From the NCBI GenBank assembly GCA_944319935.1, contig CALUFM010000004.1:62001-126000 (forward strand): DNA of 64,000 nt. Direction: 5' to 3'. The position numbers and the translations under genes were made by a program. This DNA comes from an uncultured Prevotella sp. (GTDB lineage Bacteria; Bacteroidota; Bacteroidia; Bacteroidales; Bacteroidaceae). This document shows, one piece after another, positions 42,145 through 50,135 of this stretch (positions within the stretch are counted from its first letter, which is position 1; every line of letters begins with the position of its first letter). The notes under the pieces are model-generated. The model worked only from the letters and a program-made list of their open reading frames with translations, was not told the origin of the DNA and ran no database searches.

Positions 42145-42313
42145 CTTTCTTCTTGGGTGCTTCCTGTTCGTCTTCCAACTTTCCGTTCATCCCGTCCTTG
42201 AAGCTTTTCACGCCCTTGCCGAGCCCTTTCATCAGCTCAGGAATTTTCTTGCCGCCGAACAGCAGCAGGATAATAAGGGCGAGGATGAGTATTTCTTGCA
42301 TTCCTATTCCCAT
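42137..42313 (-). CDS. tatA: Twin-arginine translocase subunit TatA/E
   Basis: A 58-residue protein, too short for usual ORF cut-offs: MGIGMQEILILALIILLLFG, then GKKIPELMKGLGKGVKSFKDG and an acidic/lysine tail. One N-terminal membrane helix with the FGGKKIPEL hinge and an amphipathic helix identify TatA. The stop codon overlaps the tatC start (ATGAATGA), coupling the two. TatA multimers form the transport pore. Confidence 0.95.
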   Translation of the reverse strand: MGIGMQEILILALIILLLFGGKKIPELMKGLGKGVKSFKDGMNGKLEDEQEAPKKKDE

Positions 42314-42327
42314 TTTCCTTTATTTTA

Positions 42328-42433
42328 GTTACAAGTTGACAAGTTACGAGCAGACAAGGAAACATGCCTTGCTTTCTTCCTACCGACAGGACAAATGAGC
42401 TTGTCTGCTCGTTCCTTGTCTACTTGTCTGCTT
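42328..42433. repeat. Family C head-on pair upstream of tatA
   Basis: ACAAGTTACGAGCAGACAAGG faces CTTGTCTGCTCGTTCCTTG and CTTGTCTGCT units; the centre contains AAGGAAACATGCC, a variant of the usual CAAGGAGATTTGC. Confidence 0.85.
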
Positions 42434-42434
42434 A

Positions 42435-44306
42435 TCAAATATTTATATTCACGCCACCCATGAATGTCGCCTTGGGCATCGGGTAGCCGTAGTTTATTTC
42501 ATATTTCTGCGCCAACAGGTTCTCGCCTTTCGCCCAGATGTTGAGCCATGGCAGCGCGCGGTAAGCGGCTGTGACGTTCAACTGGAGGAAGTTCTCCCGC
42601 ACTTCGGTGGGGTCAACCTGCGTGTACAGGCCGTCGATATATTGCAGTCCGCCGGACAAGAGCCACCGTCCGCGGCGGTAATCGGCACCGACATACGCCT
42701 TGTGTTCAGGCGCGGCAAGCACCTTGTTGTGCATGTGCAGGTAGCTGTAGTTGGCGTTCAGGCTAAGGTAACGGCTGGCATGCCAAGCCAACTCGGCCTC
42801 AACGCCGCTGTTCTCGACAGCCCCCGTGTTGACATTCATCGGCCGGCCGTCAACCATGGCGGTCTGGATTATGTTGTCGCCGTTGATGTAAAACAGGTTG
42901 ACTCCATACGAGAATGCCCCGCCGCAAAGCCTTTGCTTCCATGAAAGCTCGTAGTTCACCATGCTTTCCGGGCGCAAGTCGGCATTCGCCGGACGCCAAA
43001 GATACATCTCACGGATGGTCGGGTTGCGGAAGCCCTTGCCCACCATGGCCTTCAACTCGCCGTCGCGGACGACGCGGAACACCAGTCCTCCTTGCGGCAC
43101 CCACTCCGTCCCGGTCTGCGAATGGTGGTCGAGGCGCACGCCGGCGTCCACCGTCAACCAGCGGAACAAGTCCTGGCGGAAGTCCACATAGCCCGCCAAC
43201 TCGTTCTCATGGTGATGGCCGATGCGGTTGGTCACGGCCCGCGTGGCGATTGACTCGTTCCAAGCCTTGCCGTAAATGTGCTGATAATCAAGGCCGAATG
43301 TCACGCGGTTGCCCTCAAAGAACGTCGCGCTCTGGTATACGGAGAAGCCCGTCAGTGCGTCGTTTGAGCGGAAATAGTCAGTTTGGGCCTCTTCCCCGGG
43401 AGCGTGCCCGTCGTTGATTTTATGGCGTCCGAAGTTGTGATACACGCTGATTGCGCCCGAAGTGTTGCCGTAACGGTTCTCAACCACGGCCGAGGCCACG
43501 CCGCGCGTTATCCACTGGCGCGCGTCCAGCAGTGGCTCATGCGTGCTGCCGGGGTATGACGAGTTGAAATGCGTCACGTTGACATCGGCGTATGCCGTCC
43601 AGTGCGGCGAGAAGTCATAACCCAGCTTCAGGTATCCGCCGTATTGCTCGAAGCCGAAGTTCGGGCGGTTGTTGTCGCTGCGGCCATACTGCCCTGACAA
43701 GACGCTGTAAAACTTGCCGCTCCTCACACGGTTGGTGAACTCGCCCTGGAACGTGCCATACGACCCCGCGCCGAGGTTTATGTCGGTCTTCACGCCGTCG
43801 GCCGTCATCTTGCGGGTCACTATGTTGACAACTCCGCCCATCGCGTTAGAGCCGTAAAGCACCGACGCCGGACCTCGCAACACCTCCACCCTCTCGGCCA
43901 TCATCGTCTGGTAAGAGTCGCTGATAGAGTGGCCGAAGATGCCCTGATACTGCGGATGGCCGTCAACAAGCACCATCATGCGCCCCGCCGAGCTGCCAAG
44001 TCCGCGCAGGCTGATGCCTCCGGCGGCACCGTCGCTCACGGCGTAACCCATCATCGAGCGTGAGGTGACAAACAGTCCGGGCACTTGCTCGGCCAATGTC
44101 GGCAACACGTTGACGCGCTGGCTCCCGGCAAGCTTCAGCCTGCCGACCACCGACACCGTCATCGGCAGGTGGCGCACGTCGGCAGTAGAGCGCGTGCCGG
44201 TCACCACGACATCGGCCAGCCGGTGCGCCGCGGTGTCACGCTGAGCTTGCGCCTCCACCGCCACGACGGCCAACATAACTGCTGCAAAAATAAGTTTTTT
44301 CATCAA
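42435..44306 (-). CDS. TonB-dependent outer-membrane receptor
   Basis: A 623-residue receptor with signal peptide MMKKLIFAAVMLAVVAVEAQA. The plug domain begins LADVVVTGTRSTADVRHLP and includes GGISLRGLGSSAGRMMVLVDGHP and VEVLRGPASVLYGSNAMGGVVNIVTR. A 22-strand barrel follows with ELSWKQRL and an ending GYPMPKATFMGGVNINI. There is no SusC-type carboxypeptidase-like domain, so it looks like a classic iron-chelate, haem or cobalamin receptor. No SusD partner is near; an orphan FecE-like ATPase lies 5 kb away. No cobalamin riboswitch was recognised upstream. Confidence 0.93.
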   Translation of the reverse strand: MMKKLIFAAVMLAVVAVEAQAQRDTAAHRLADVVVTGTRSTADVRHLPMTVSVVGRLKLAGSQRVNVLPTLAEQVPGLFVTSRSMMGYAVSDGAAGGISLRGLGSSAGRMMVLVDGHPQYQGIFGHSISDSYQTMMAERVEVLRGPASVLYGSNAMGGVVNIVTRKMTADGVKTDINLGAGSYGTFQGEFTNRVRSGKFYSVLSGQYGRSDNNRPNFGFEQYGGYLKLGYDFSPHWTAYADVNVTHFNSSYPGSTHEPLLDARQWITRGVASAVVENRYGNTSGAISVYHNFGRHKINDGHAPGEEAQTDYFRSNDALTGFSVYQSATFFEGNRVTFGLDYQHIYGKAWNESIATRAVTNRIGHHHENELAGYVDFRQDLFRWLTVDAGVRLDHHSQTGTEWVPQGGLVFRVVRDGELKAMVGKGFRNPTIREMYLWRPANADLRPESMVNYELSWKQRLCGGAFSYGVNLFYINGDNIIQTAMVDGRPMNVNTGAVENSGVEAELAWHASRYLSLNANYSYLHMHNKVLAAPEHKAYVGADYRRGRWLLSGGLQYIDGLYTQVDPTEVRENFLQLNVTAAYRALPWLNIWAKGENLLAQKYEINYGYPMPKATFMGGVNINI

Positions 44307-44414
44307 GAACCAAGAATTTTATATTTTAAAAAATTGTTATCGCAAGATATTTCAAACGCCATGCGCACCGCCGCGGGACGGCCACGCGACTACAGTGGGA
44401 CGTGAGGAAAATAA

Positions 44415-44449
44415 GCGTGGCGTACTCGCGCTCACCGCGACCGCCACGC
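44415..44449. terminator. Hairpin between the small secreted ORF and the receptor gene
   Basis: GCGTGGCG (44415-44422) pairs with CGCCACGC (44442-44449), with further pairing inside. It lacks a T run and may be an attenuator for the receptor. Confidence 0.45.
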
Positions 44450-44459
44450 ATTGAAGAAG

Positions 44460-44750
44460 TTATTGATTGTCTATATCTATGAGGACGCAAGCCTTGCTCC
44501 CAAGGCCCGCCTTCTCCACATAGCCGATGATACATGCGCCACGCCGGCGGCCGGCACTCACGGCGGTCTGATTCACGCCGCATGCACGCCCGAAAGCCGC
44601 CCTGCCAGGCACGGCGGCGCGTGACACTTTCCTGCCAGAACGGCTTGACACTGCCTGCATAGCCGCCGCCCCGCCCTTAGGCAAGAGGCTTGGCACAGAA
44701 GCGGATGCCACCATCAGCACCGCAAACAGCAACAATGCAAGCCCATTCAT
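44460..44750 (-). CDS. Possible small secreted protein upstream of the TonB receptor
   Basis: A 96-residue frame with a plausible signal peptide (MNGLALLLFAVLMVASASV) and a basic, Gly/Ala/Arg-rich rest with three cysteines (RACGVNQ, RRGACIIGY, SKACVLIDI). A good -7 box lies 34 bp before the ATG. No family is recognised. It could be a real small protein co-transcribed with the receptor or a translated leader. The evidence is moderate. Confidence 0.45.
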   Translation of the reverse strand: MNGLALLLFAVLMVASASVPSLLPKGGAAAMQAVSSRSGRKVSRAAVPGRAAFGRACGVNQTAVSAGRRRGACIIGYVEKAGLGSKACVLIDIDNQ

Positions 44751-44783
44751 GACATATAACTTTTACCATATATTTTCACATTG

Positions 44784-44791
44784 CAAAAATA
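44784..44791 (-). promoter_or_regulatory. -7 box upstream of the small ORF and TonB receptor
   Basis: The minus strand reads TATTTTTG, with a transcript start near 44777. No other -7 box was found before the receptor start. Confidence 0.6.
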
Positions 44792-44883
44792 CAAATAAAA
44801 AAAGATAAAGACGGTACATATTTTACCGTTTTAACTACCAATTTCACCTGAAAACAGTTCATTTCAGATAAATTTGCAATTGA

Positions 44884-44960
44884 CCGCCTTTTACGCCGCA
44901 AAACGTGGCCTATTGCCGTATGAAAGGCGGCCTTTCACACGGCAATAGACCACATATCAA
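44884..44960. repeat. Family A palindromic repeat, copy 10
   Basis: GCAAAACGTGGCCTATTGCC and GAAAGGCGGCCTTTCACACG with GGCAATAGACCAC. It is one of three repeat types in the gene-free 44792-45275 stretch. Confidence 0.7.
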
Positions 44961-45011
44961 CGCCTGTTCCGCATAAGGCCTGATTATCTGCAAATATCCC
45001 AAACCGCCGCC

Positions 45012-45090
45012 GTAGTGGCAGACCCGTGTGTCTGCCCTGACTAATGCGGCAAGAGCAAGATGAAGGGCAGACACACGGGTCTGCCCCTAC
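45012..45090. repeat. 27-bp inverted repeat element
   Basis: The arms 45012-45038 and 45064-45090 (GTAGTGGCAGACCCGTGTG... and its complement) match at 26 of 27 positions around 25 bp. It looks like a small mobile palindrome. No second copy was seen in the window. Confidence 0.8.
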
Positions 45091-45105
45091 AGCACAGGCT
45101 TAAAG

Positions 45106-45193
45106 CCCGCTTGCATGATACAGGCGACGAATTTGTACGGGAAGCGGCATTTCATGGCTTGCCTGTCATGAAACCGAACCACGGACAAGCCAT
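45106..45193 (+). ncRNA. Candidate structured RNA/repeat, copy 2
   Basis: Aligns gap-free to 27805-27892. The hairpin at 45156-45191 has stems GGCTTG/CAAGCC and CTGT/ACGG with the same CATGAAACCGA loop. Compared with copy 1, changes in stems keep G-U or Watson-Crick pairing. On the plus strand it runs toward the terminator of the convergent Omp28 unit. Confidence 0.5.
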
Positions 45194-45275
45194 ATTTCTC
45201 ACATCGAACCGGCGTATATCTTACTACACGTGAGCTTTCGCCTCAAGCCCCGACCCGTACCGACATGTACAAAAA

Positions 45276-45310
45276 CAATCCCCTGAAGCCGCAATGGCTT
45301 CAGGGGATTG
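45276..45310 (-). terminator. Terminator of the tlpA-DUF6029-Omp28 unit
   Basis: A perfect 15-bp stem (CAATCCCCTGAAGCC and complement) with a five-base loop; on the minus strand it ends in a T-rich GTTTTTGT. Confidence 0.9.
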
Positions 45311-45341
45311 GATATTACGAAATAAAAAACCAATCGGACAA

Positions 45342-46178
45342 TCAGTGGCTTCCGCCTTCGGCGTCGCCGCCCTCACTTGCTATGACGGGCACGCTGATAA
45401 CCTGCTCTACGCCGTTGCTGTTGTACACGAAAGCAACGACATGCATGTTCTCAGCCTTCCAATCCTCGTCAAGCTGGTAGGTGTATGTCGCGGTCTTCTC
45501 CGCACCATAGCTCACGGGGAACGCCTCGCCGTCGTTGCCGTTGACAGCGGCGCGCAGCACGTGGTTGTGTTCATACTCCATGTTCATCGAGCCGTCAGGC
45601 ATAGCCTGTATGTCGATGATGTTGTTCTCGGTCAGCCAAACTTGCAGCGAACCGTCCACATTGTCCGTACTCGAAGCCGTAACGTCGATGGTCACCGTGC
45701 GCGTTGAAGCGTCATACTGCGTCGTCGCGCCAAGCGTAAGCGGAGTGGTCATCTGCAAATATCCCTCGACAAACGTCGGCCAAAGCGAGAAAGTGTTCTG
45801 CACGCCGCTGCGCCTGTCAATTATGCCCGCCGGCTGTGAAGCCCCGCTGGCGTAAGTGTTATAGTAATGGTCGCCGGCCTCGGTCCACAACGACAAGGGC
45901 GTGCCCGACAGCGTTTTTGAGAACGGGCCGCTGTGTATGGCCACGGCTATCACGTTGTCAGCCCCGTACAGTTCCTGTATCTGCCCTATCGTAATTGACG
46001 CATTAGGACAGTTGATGCAACGCTGGCCCGTGAAGTCCTCTATAAGAACGTGCTTCGATACCTCTACAATGGGAGTTTCTATGTAACGGTCGTCCTCGTC
46101 TATCTCATTACATGCCGTAAACGACAACGCCGCAAGGGCGCATACGGCGGCCTTGGTATATATGCTATTCAGTTTCAT
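45342..46178 (-). CDS. Omp28-related lipoprotein
   Basis: A 278-residue lipoprotein: lipobox LSFTAC with C23 as the lipidated residue. The N-terminal half is thioredoxin-like, VLIEDFTGQRCINCPNAS with C54 and C57, as in Omp28 (P. gingivalis outer-membrane protein 28) relatives. A C-terminal Ig-like domain follows (TVTIDVTASSTDNVDGSL). Located 10 bp after DUF6029 and in the same unit as a TlpA-type thioredoxin, which suggests shared redox or envelope function. Confidence 0.9.
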   Translation of the reverse strand: MKLNSIYTKAAVCALAALSFTACNEIDEDDRYIETPIVEVSKHVLIEDFTGQRCINCPNASITIGQIQELYGADNVIAVAIHSGPFSKTLSGTPLSLWTEAGDHYYNTYASGASQPAGIIDRRSGVQNTFSLWPTFVEGYLQMTTPLTLGATTQYDASTRTVTIDVTASSTDNVDGSLQVWLTENNIIDIQAMPDGSMNMEYEHNHVLRAAVNGNDGEAFPVSYGAEKTATYTYQLDEDWKAENMHVVAFVYNSNGVEQVISVPVIASEGGDAEGGSH

Positions 46179-46188
46179 TTCCTTATAA

Positions 46189-47895
46189 TCAGAAGTTACA
46201 GTTATACGAAAGTGTCACACCCCTGCTTGCGGGCACCCAGCGGCATACGCCTCCGGCGCAGTTGTAACCCGCACGGGTACGGCCGTAACCGAGCTGTATG
46301 CGGTGAGAACCGGTTGAGAACGTAACCAAGCCTTGGTAATAGTGGATGTCCGTCTCGCCGCTGTTGTACATGTCAGACACGGTGAACATCCAGTGAGGCA
46401 GGAACGAAAGCTCCAGCAAACCGTACCACCAGTCGCCTTTGTCGTCGTCAGTCGAGAGGTATTGAACCTCGCCGCGGAGCGTCAGCTTGCGGTTGAACTT
46501 GTACTTGGCGTCAACAACGAAGATGTCAGAATGCACCATTCCGCCCTCGCCCTCGACGATGGTCTGGTTGTAGAACTGGTTCATGTACATCAAGTGAAGG
46601 TCGAAAGAGCGTGAGAACTTCTTGTCGATTTGCACGTTCAAGTCCTGATAATATGTGCCGCCCTTGCCCCACTTCCAGAACGCGGAGCCGAAACCGTTGG
46701 TGCCGTAAAGCTCGCCTGAACGCTGTTCGGCAGCCAAATCCATGTACTTGTCGTCACCATCGATGCCGCGGACATACGAGTAGTTGACCTTCAACTTAGT
46801 GCCATACTTTCCGCCAAGGAAGGTGTGACGCTTGAAGTTATAGCTGAACTCGGCCTGGTAAGCCCATTCGCCGTCAGGGTTGGTGGCGTAAGGATACATG
46901 GCGGCCAAGGCGTAAGTCTGGTCCATGGTGAACGCGGGCAGGTGGTTAATCATAGACGACGTGCCCGTCATGGAGCGGCGGCTGCGGAACGACATGTTGT
47001 CGCTGCGCTTGGCCTGGAGCAAGAGGCTCATGCCGCGCTTTGAGTAAGAAGCCGACAACATGGCCACAGTTCCCTTGCGGTAGATGTAGTTGTTGTCGTT
47101 GGAAGGGTCTTGGGTCTTCCACGCGTACTCGGCCAAGAGGTTGAAGCCGCCCTTCTGCAAGCTTGCGCGAACGTCAAAAGCGTTGACCGAAGTGGGGAGG
47201 TTGAGCCTTGAGGGGGCGTCAAGTCCAAGCACGGGAATGTTCTCGTCGCCCTCGTACTTGTTAACCCACGACGCGCCGAGCGTGATGTAAGTGCCGCTGT
47301 TGCTCAAGCCCTTGAACCACTGGTCGAGGCCAAGCTCGATGTCTGCGCCGGTCACCCAGGCGTCATTGTGCGCCCAATACCTGCGCTGCTTTCCGCTGAG
47401 TACCTTCAAAGAAACGCCTTTAACGGGCCTGATGGTGAAGCGTCCGCCGAGCAGGGAGTTGTCGATGCCGAGCGTGCGCTCCTCGTATGTGCGGAGGATG
47501 AAGCCCGAACCGAACTGCTCGTAGAAGTTACCGAGGGTCAAATCCCAGTTCTTGAAGTGGGTCTTCAGGTAGAAATAAGGCACGCCCCAGCCCTTGTAGT
47601 CGCGCTCGAAGCCGGGCAGAGGGTGCTTCAGGAACTCGAAGCGGGCACCTGCGTCAACATGCTCGCTCATCACGTTCACGTCGGCAAACGTGTTGGTCAC
47701 AGCCCATTCGTCAATCCTGTCGGTCTCCGTCTGGATTTTCGAGTCAAACTGCGGGATAAGCACATCGCTCTGGATGCTACCCGACACGGTTACCTTGTTG
47801 CCTTCCGTATTCTCTTGTTCGTCTTGCGCAACGGCCGATGTAAACGCCGGGGCAAGCGCAACGAGGAGGCATATCAGTTTGCTTTTGTTGTACAT
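46189..47895 (-). CDS. DUF6029-type outer-membrane protein
   Basis: A 568-residue protein with signal peptide ending AFTSAVAQ, then alternating strands with many aromatic residues (YKGWGVPYFYLKTHFKNWDLTLGN in short blocks; GNFYEQFGSGFILRTYEER; ending YGRTRAGYNCAGGVCRWVP and YNCNF). The pattern predicts a beta-barrel. The family is known as DUF6029 in Bacteroidales, commonly next to Omp28-like genes. Two cysteines near the end may form a disulfide, in keeping with the thioredoxin-like neighbours. Role unknown. Confidence 0.85.
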   Translation of the reverse strand: MYNKSKLICLLVALAPAFTSAVAQDEQENTEGNKVTVSGSIQSDVLIPQFDSKIQTETDRIDEWAVTNTFADVNVMSEHVDAGARFEFLKHPLPGFERDYKGWGVPYFYLKTHFKNWDLTLGNFYEQFGSGFILRTYEERTLGIDNSLLGGRFTIRPVKGVSLKVLSGKQRRYWAHNDAWVTGADIELGLDQWFKGLSNSGTYITLGASWVNKYEGDENIPVLGLDAPSRLNLPTSVNAFDVRASLQKGGFNLLAEYAWKTQDPSNDNNYIYRKGTVAMLSASYSKRGMSLLLQAKRSDNMSFRSRRSMTGTSSMINHLPAFTMDQTYALAAMYPYATNPDGEWAYQAEFSYNFKRHTFLGGKYGTKLKVNYSYVRGIDGDDKYMDLAAEQRSGELYGTNGFGSAFWKWGKGGTYYQDLNVQIDKKFSRSFDLHLMYMNQFYNQTIVEGEGGMVHSDIFVVDAKYKFNRKLTLRGEVQYLSTDDDKGDWWYGLLELSFLPHWMFTVSDMYNSGETDIHYYQGLVTFSTGSHRIQLGYGRTRAGYNCAGGVCRWVPASRGVTLSYNCNF

Positions 47896-47904
47896 TATTT
47901 TAGG

Positions 47905-48050
47905 TTATTCGGTTGTGAGATTGCAAGATTATGCGGTATAACGGCTTTTCGGTTATGGGGTTTTACGGTTGTAGGGCTGTAAAACTTTACGGTTGTGAGG
48001 TTGCAAGGCGTTCATCCGCCCTTGCAACCACACAACCTCACAATCGCTTA
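47905..48050. repeat. GGTTGTGAGGTTTTACGGTT-type degenerate repeat
   Basis: The spacer between tlpA and DUF6029 is built of variants of CGGTTGTGAGGTTGCAAG and GGTTTTACGGTTG, ending in the complementary CAACCACACAACCTCACAA. The same units recur at 48775-48838 on the other side of tlpA. Confidence 0.75.
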
Positions 48051-48066
48051 AAGCCGCATGACCTTA

Positions 48067-48552
48067 TTATTTAATAAGCTCTCTTACTTTTTCAATGAGT
48101 TCCTGCTCGTCGCCTTCCTTGTATCCATTGTGCTTGTACACGATGTTTCCCTGGCCGTCGCAGATGATTGTGTAAGGTATCATCTGTATGCCGAGGGCGC
48201 GCTTGAAGTCGCTGTTCGGGTCGAGCAACACGTAGTAAGGCCATTCGTTGCCGTCAACGAGGGGGCGCACCTTGTTGATGTTCTGCGCCTGGTCGATTGA
48301 CACGGCGATGAGTTTCACGCCGGTCTCCTCCTGCCACTCCTCATACACTTCGTTGATGGCGTTGAGTTCGCGGTTGCACGGGTGGCACCATGTGGCGAAG
48401 AAGTCGATGATGAACGGCTTGCCGTTGTTCGACAGGGTGTCTGTCCTTACTGTCTTGCCGTCAATGTCCTTCAAGGTTATTGACGGGAGCTGGGCGTTTG
48501 CCGTGCAAACGCAGCCGAGCATGATAACGATTGATAATAAAAACTTTTTCAT
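48067..48552 (-). CDS. TlpA-family thiol-disulfide protein
   Basis: A 161-residue periplasmic thioredoxin. Signal peptide MKKFLLSIVIMLGCVCTANA; the active site is C56 and C59 in FFATWCHPCNRE; the proline-containing loop reads IQMIPYTIICDG. The start at 48552 is chosen because the in-frame ATG at 48633 lies upstream of the -7 box. It heads a unit with DUF6029 and Omp28. Confidence 0.93.
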   Translation of the reverse strand: MKKFLLSIVIMLGCVCTANAQLPSITLKDIDGKTVRTDTLSNNGKPFIIDFFATWCHPCNRELNAINEVYEEWQEETGVKLIAVSIDQAQNINKVRPLVDGNEWPYYVLLDPNSDFKRALGIQMIPYTIICDGQGNIVYKHNGYKEGDEQELIEKVRELIK

Positions 48553-48603
48553 CTTATTAGGTTTTACATGTTTCACTTTAACAAAAACACAATCTCCAAC
48601 CGA

Positions 48604-48611
48604 CAAAATTA
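48604..48611 (-). promoter_or_regulatory. -7 box of tlpA
   Basis: The minus strand reads TAATTTTG; the leader is about 45 nt. The A+T-rich stretch 48612-48720 upstream may act as an UP-like element. Confidence 0.6.
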
Positions 48612-48774
48612 TACATATTTCCGTTAAGAACAAAATTTTAAAACAAAAAAAACATTTTTAAAACACACTTTTACAAACTGCAATATTTCAGCTTTTTAAA
48701 TGAGACGTTTGAAAGAATGCAAGGTTTAAAACTTTCAGTTTTCATGCGCTTTCATGTAAAGAATACACTTTATT

Positions 48775-48838
48775 TTACGGTCATACGGTTGTGGGGTTAT
48801 GAGGTTTTACTGTTATCGGGTTGTGAGGTTTTACTGCC
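48775..48838. repeat. GGTTGTGAGGTTTTACGGTT-type repeat, second locus
   Basis: TACGGTTGTGGGGTTATGAG, then GGTTTTACTGTTATCGGGTTG. Same units as at 47905-48050, so the repeats flank tlpA. Confidence 0.7.
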
Positions 48839-48872
48839 ATTGCCTGCACGCCACGATGTCAACGGTGGTTTT

Positions 48873-48950
48873 TCGCCTCATGAAAGGCCACGTTTTACAC
48901 GCTAAAAGGCCGCCAATCGCGATGCGATTGGCGGCCTTTTAGAACGGCGG
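48873..48950. repeat. Family A palindromic repeat, copy 11, acting as a terminator
   Basis: The 17-bp perfect stem AAAAGGCCGCCAATCGC/GCGATTGGCGGCCTTTT (48904-48940) lies 28 bp after the ABC ATPase stop and ends in TTTTAG on that strand. A GAAAGGCCACGTTTTACACG unit adjoins it. The rest of 48612-48967 has no gene. Confidence 0.85.
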
Positions 48951-48967
48951 ATATAACACTCTGTCTG

Positions 48968-49759
48968 TCAGATGGTTGCGTTACGGTCAACAGTCATGCG
49001 CAATGTGGCCTTGTCAAAGGTGATCCCTGACCGCTCGACAAACGCCGACAAGGCCCCGCTGTCGGCCAACTGGCGCGGCGTGCCGGTCTGCAACGCTCCG
49101 CCGCGGGTCATCAGCCACAGCGTGTCGGCCGTCTGCAAGGCCAGCTCTATGTCGTGGGTTGACATGAAGATGGTCTTCCCCCCGTCGTGGCTGAGGCGCA
49201 TCAGCAGGAGCATCGTCTCCACCTTGCTCGGATAGTCGAGAAAAGCCGTCGGCTCGTCAAGGAAGATGACGGGCGTCTGTTGCGCCAAAGCCTTTGCTAT
49301 CATCATCTTCTGGCACTCGCCGTCGCTGAGCGTCGCCACGGTGCGGGCGGCCAGCGGCGTTATGCCCACCTGCTCCATGCTCTCCTCCACAACGCGCTTG
49401 TCTTCGCCGCCGAGCTTCCCCCAGAAGCCCGTATAGGGCGTGCGACCGAGCGAAACGACCTCCCTGACCGTCATGTTGAGCGCGTCGGGGCGCGTCGTCA
49501 GCACGACGCCGATAATCCTGGACAGCTCTTCGGCGGAATATTCGGCCAGGTCTTTACCTTTTATATATATATGCCCGCCCAGCACCGGCTGGAATGCGGC
49601 CAGCGTCCTGAGCAGCGTTGACTTGCCCGCCCCGTTCTGGCCGATGAGGCATGTCAGCTCTCCATCGCGCAACGTGGCGTCAATGCCGCTCGCAACCGTC
49701 TTGCACCCGCCCTTCTGGCGGTAGCCGATTGAGAGTGAGGAAAGGGTGATTGATGACAT
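48968..49759 (-). CDS. ABC transporter ATP-binding protein, FecE/BtuD type
   Basis: A 263-residue ATPase: Walker A GQNGAGKST near residue 39, signature LSDGECQK near 143, Walker B VIFLDEPTAFLD near 165 and the switch histidine in STHDIELAL. The spacing and the loop TTRPDALNMTVREVVSLGRTPYTG are typical of iron-siderophore, haem or cobalamin importers. No permease or binding-protein gene is adjacent, so it may be an orphan or serve genes elsewhere, perhaps with the TonB receptor at 42.4-44.3 kb (inference). Confidence 0.93.
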   Translation of the reverse strand: MSSITLSSLSIGYRQKGGCKTVASGIDATLRDGELTCLIGQNGAGKSTLLRTLAAFQPVLGGHIYIKGKDLAEYSAEELSRIIGVVLTTRPDALNMTVREVVSLGRTPYTGFWGKLGGEDKRVVEESMEQVGITPLAARTVATLSDGECQKMMIAKALAQQTPVIFLDEPTAFLDYPSKVETMLLLMRLSHDGGKTIFMSTHDIELALQTADTLWLMTRGGALQTGTPRQLADSGALSAFVERSGITFDKATLRMTVDRNATI

Positions 49760-49772
49760 GTTTTATCTTTAA

Positions 49773-49995
49773 TTGAGAATTGAAAATGAATGATTGAAAA
49801 TTATGATCTGCTCGAATGGAGAATTGAGAGTTGAGAATTGAAAATTATGATTTGCTTGAATGGAGAATTGACGGTTGAGAATTGAAAATTATGATTTGCT
49901 TGAATGGAGAATTGACGGTTGAGAATTGAAAATTATGATTTGCTCGAATGGAGAATTGACAGTTGAGAATTGAAAATTATAATTTGCTTGAATTG
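49773..49995. repeat. 44-bp tandem repeat array
   Basis: TTATGAT recurs at 49801, 49845, 49889, 49933 and (as TTATAAT) 49977, an exact 44-bp period over about five units of GAATGGAGAATTGACGGTTG...GAATTGAAAAT. There are no spacers, so it is not CRISPR. Confidence 0.95.
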
Positions 49996-50041
49996 ACTGT
50001 TTAAGTTTTAGAATTGCGAATTTACCACTATCATGACAACC

Positions 50042-50135
50042 GTGAAAGGTAATCATAATTGTCAACTTTCAACTGTCAATTCTCCATTCAATGGTAATCA
50101 TAATTGTCAACTTTCAACTCTAAATTCTCAATTTA
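50042..50135. repeat. Inverted partner of the 44-bp array
   Basis: GGTAATCATAATTGTCAACT occurs at 50048 and 50093 (45-bp period); with CAATTCTCCATTCA it is the complement of the units at 49773-49995. The two arrays face each other and could form a large cruciform. The last unit enters the stop codon region of the S41 gene. Confidence 0.85.

Noticed and set aside
44307..44800. Cobalamin riboswitch before the TonB receptor
   Set aside because: No B12-box-like segment or matching fold could be seen in the leader.
49773..50135. CRISPR-like array
   Set aside because: Units are contiguous with a 44-bp period and no unique spacers; no cas genes are present.
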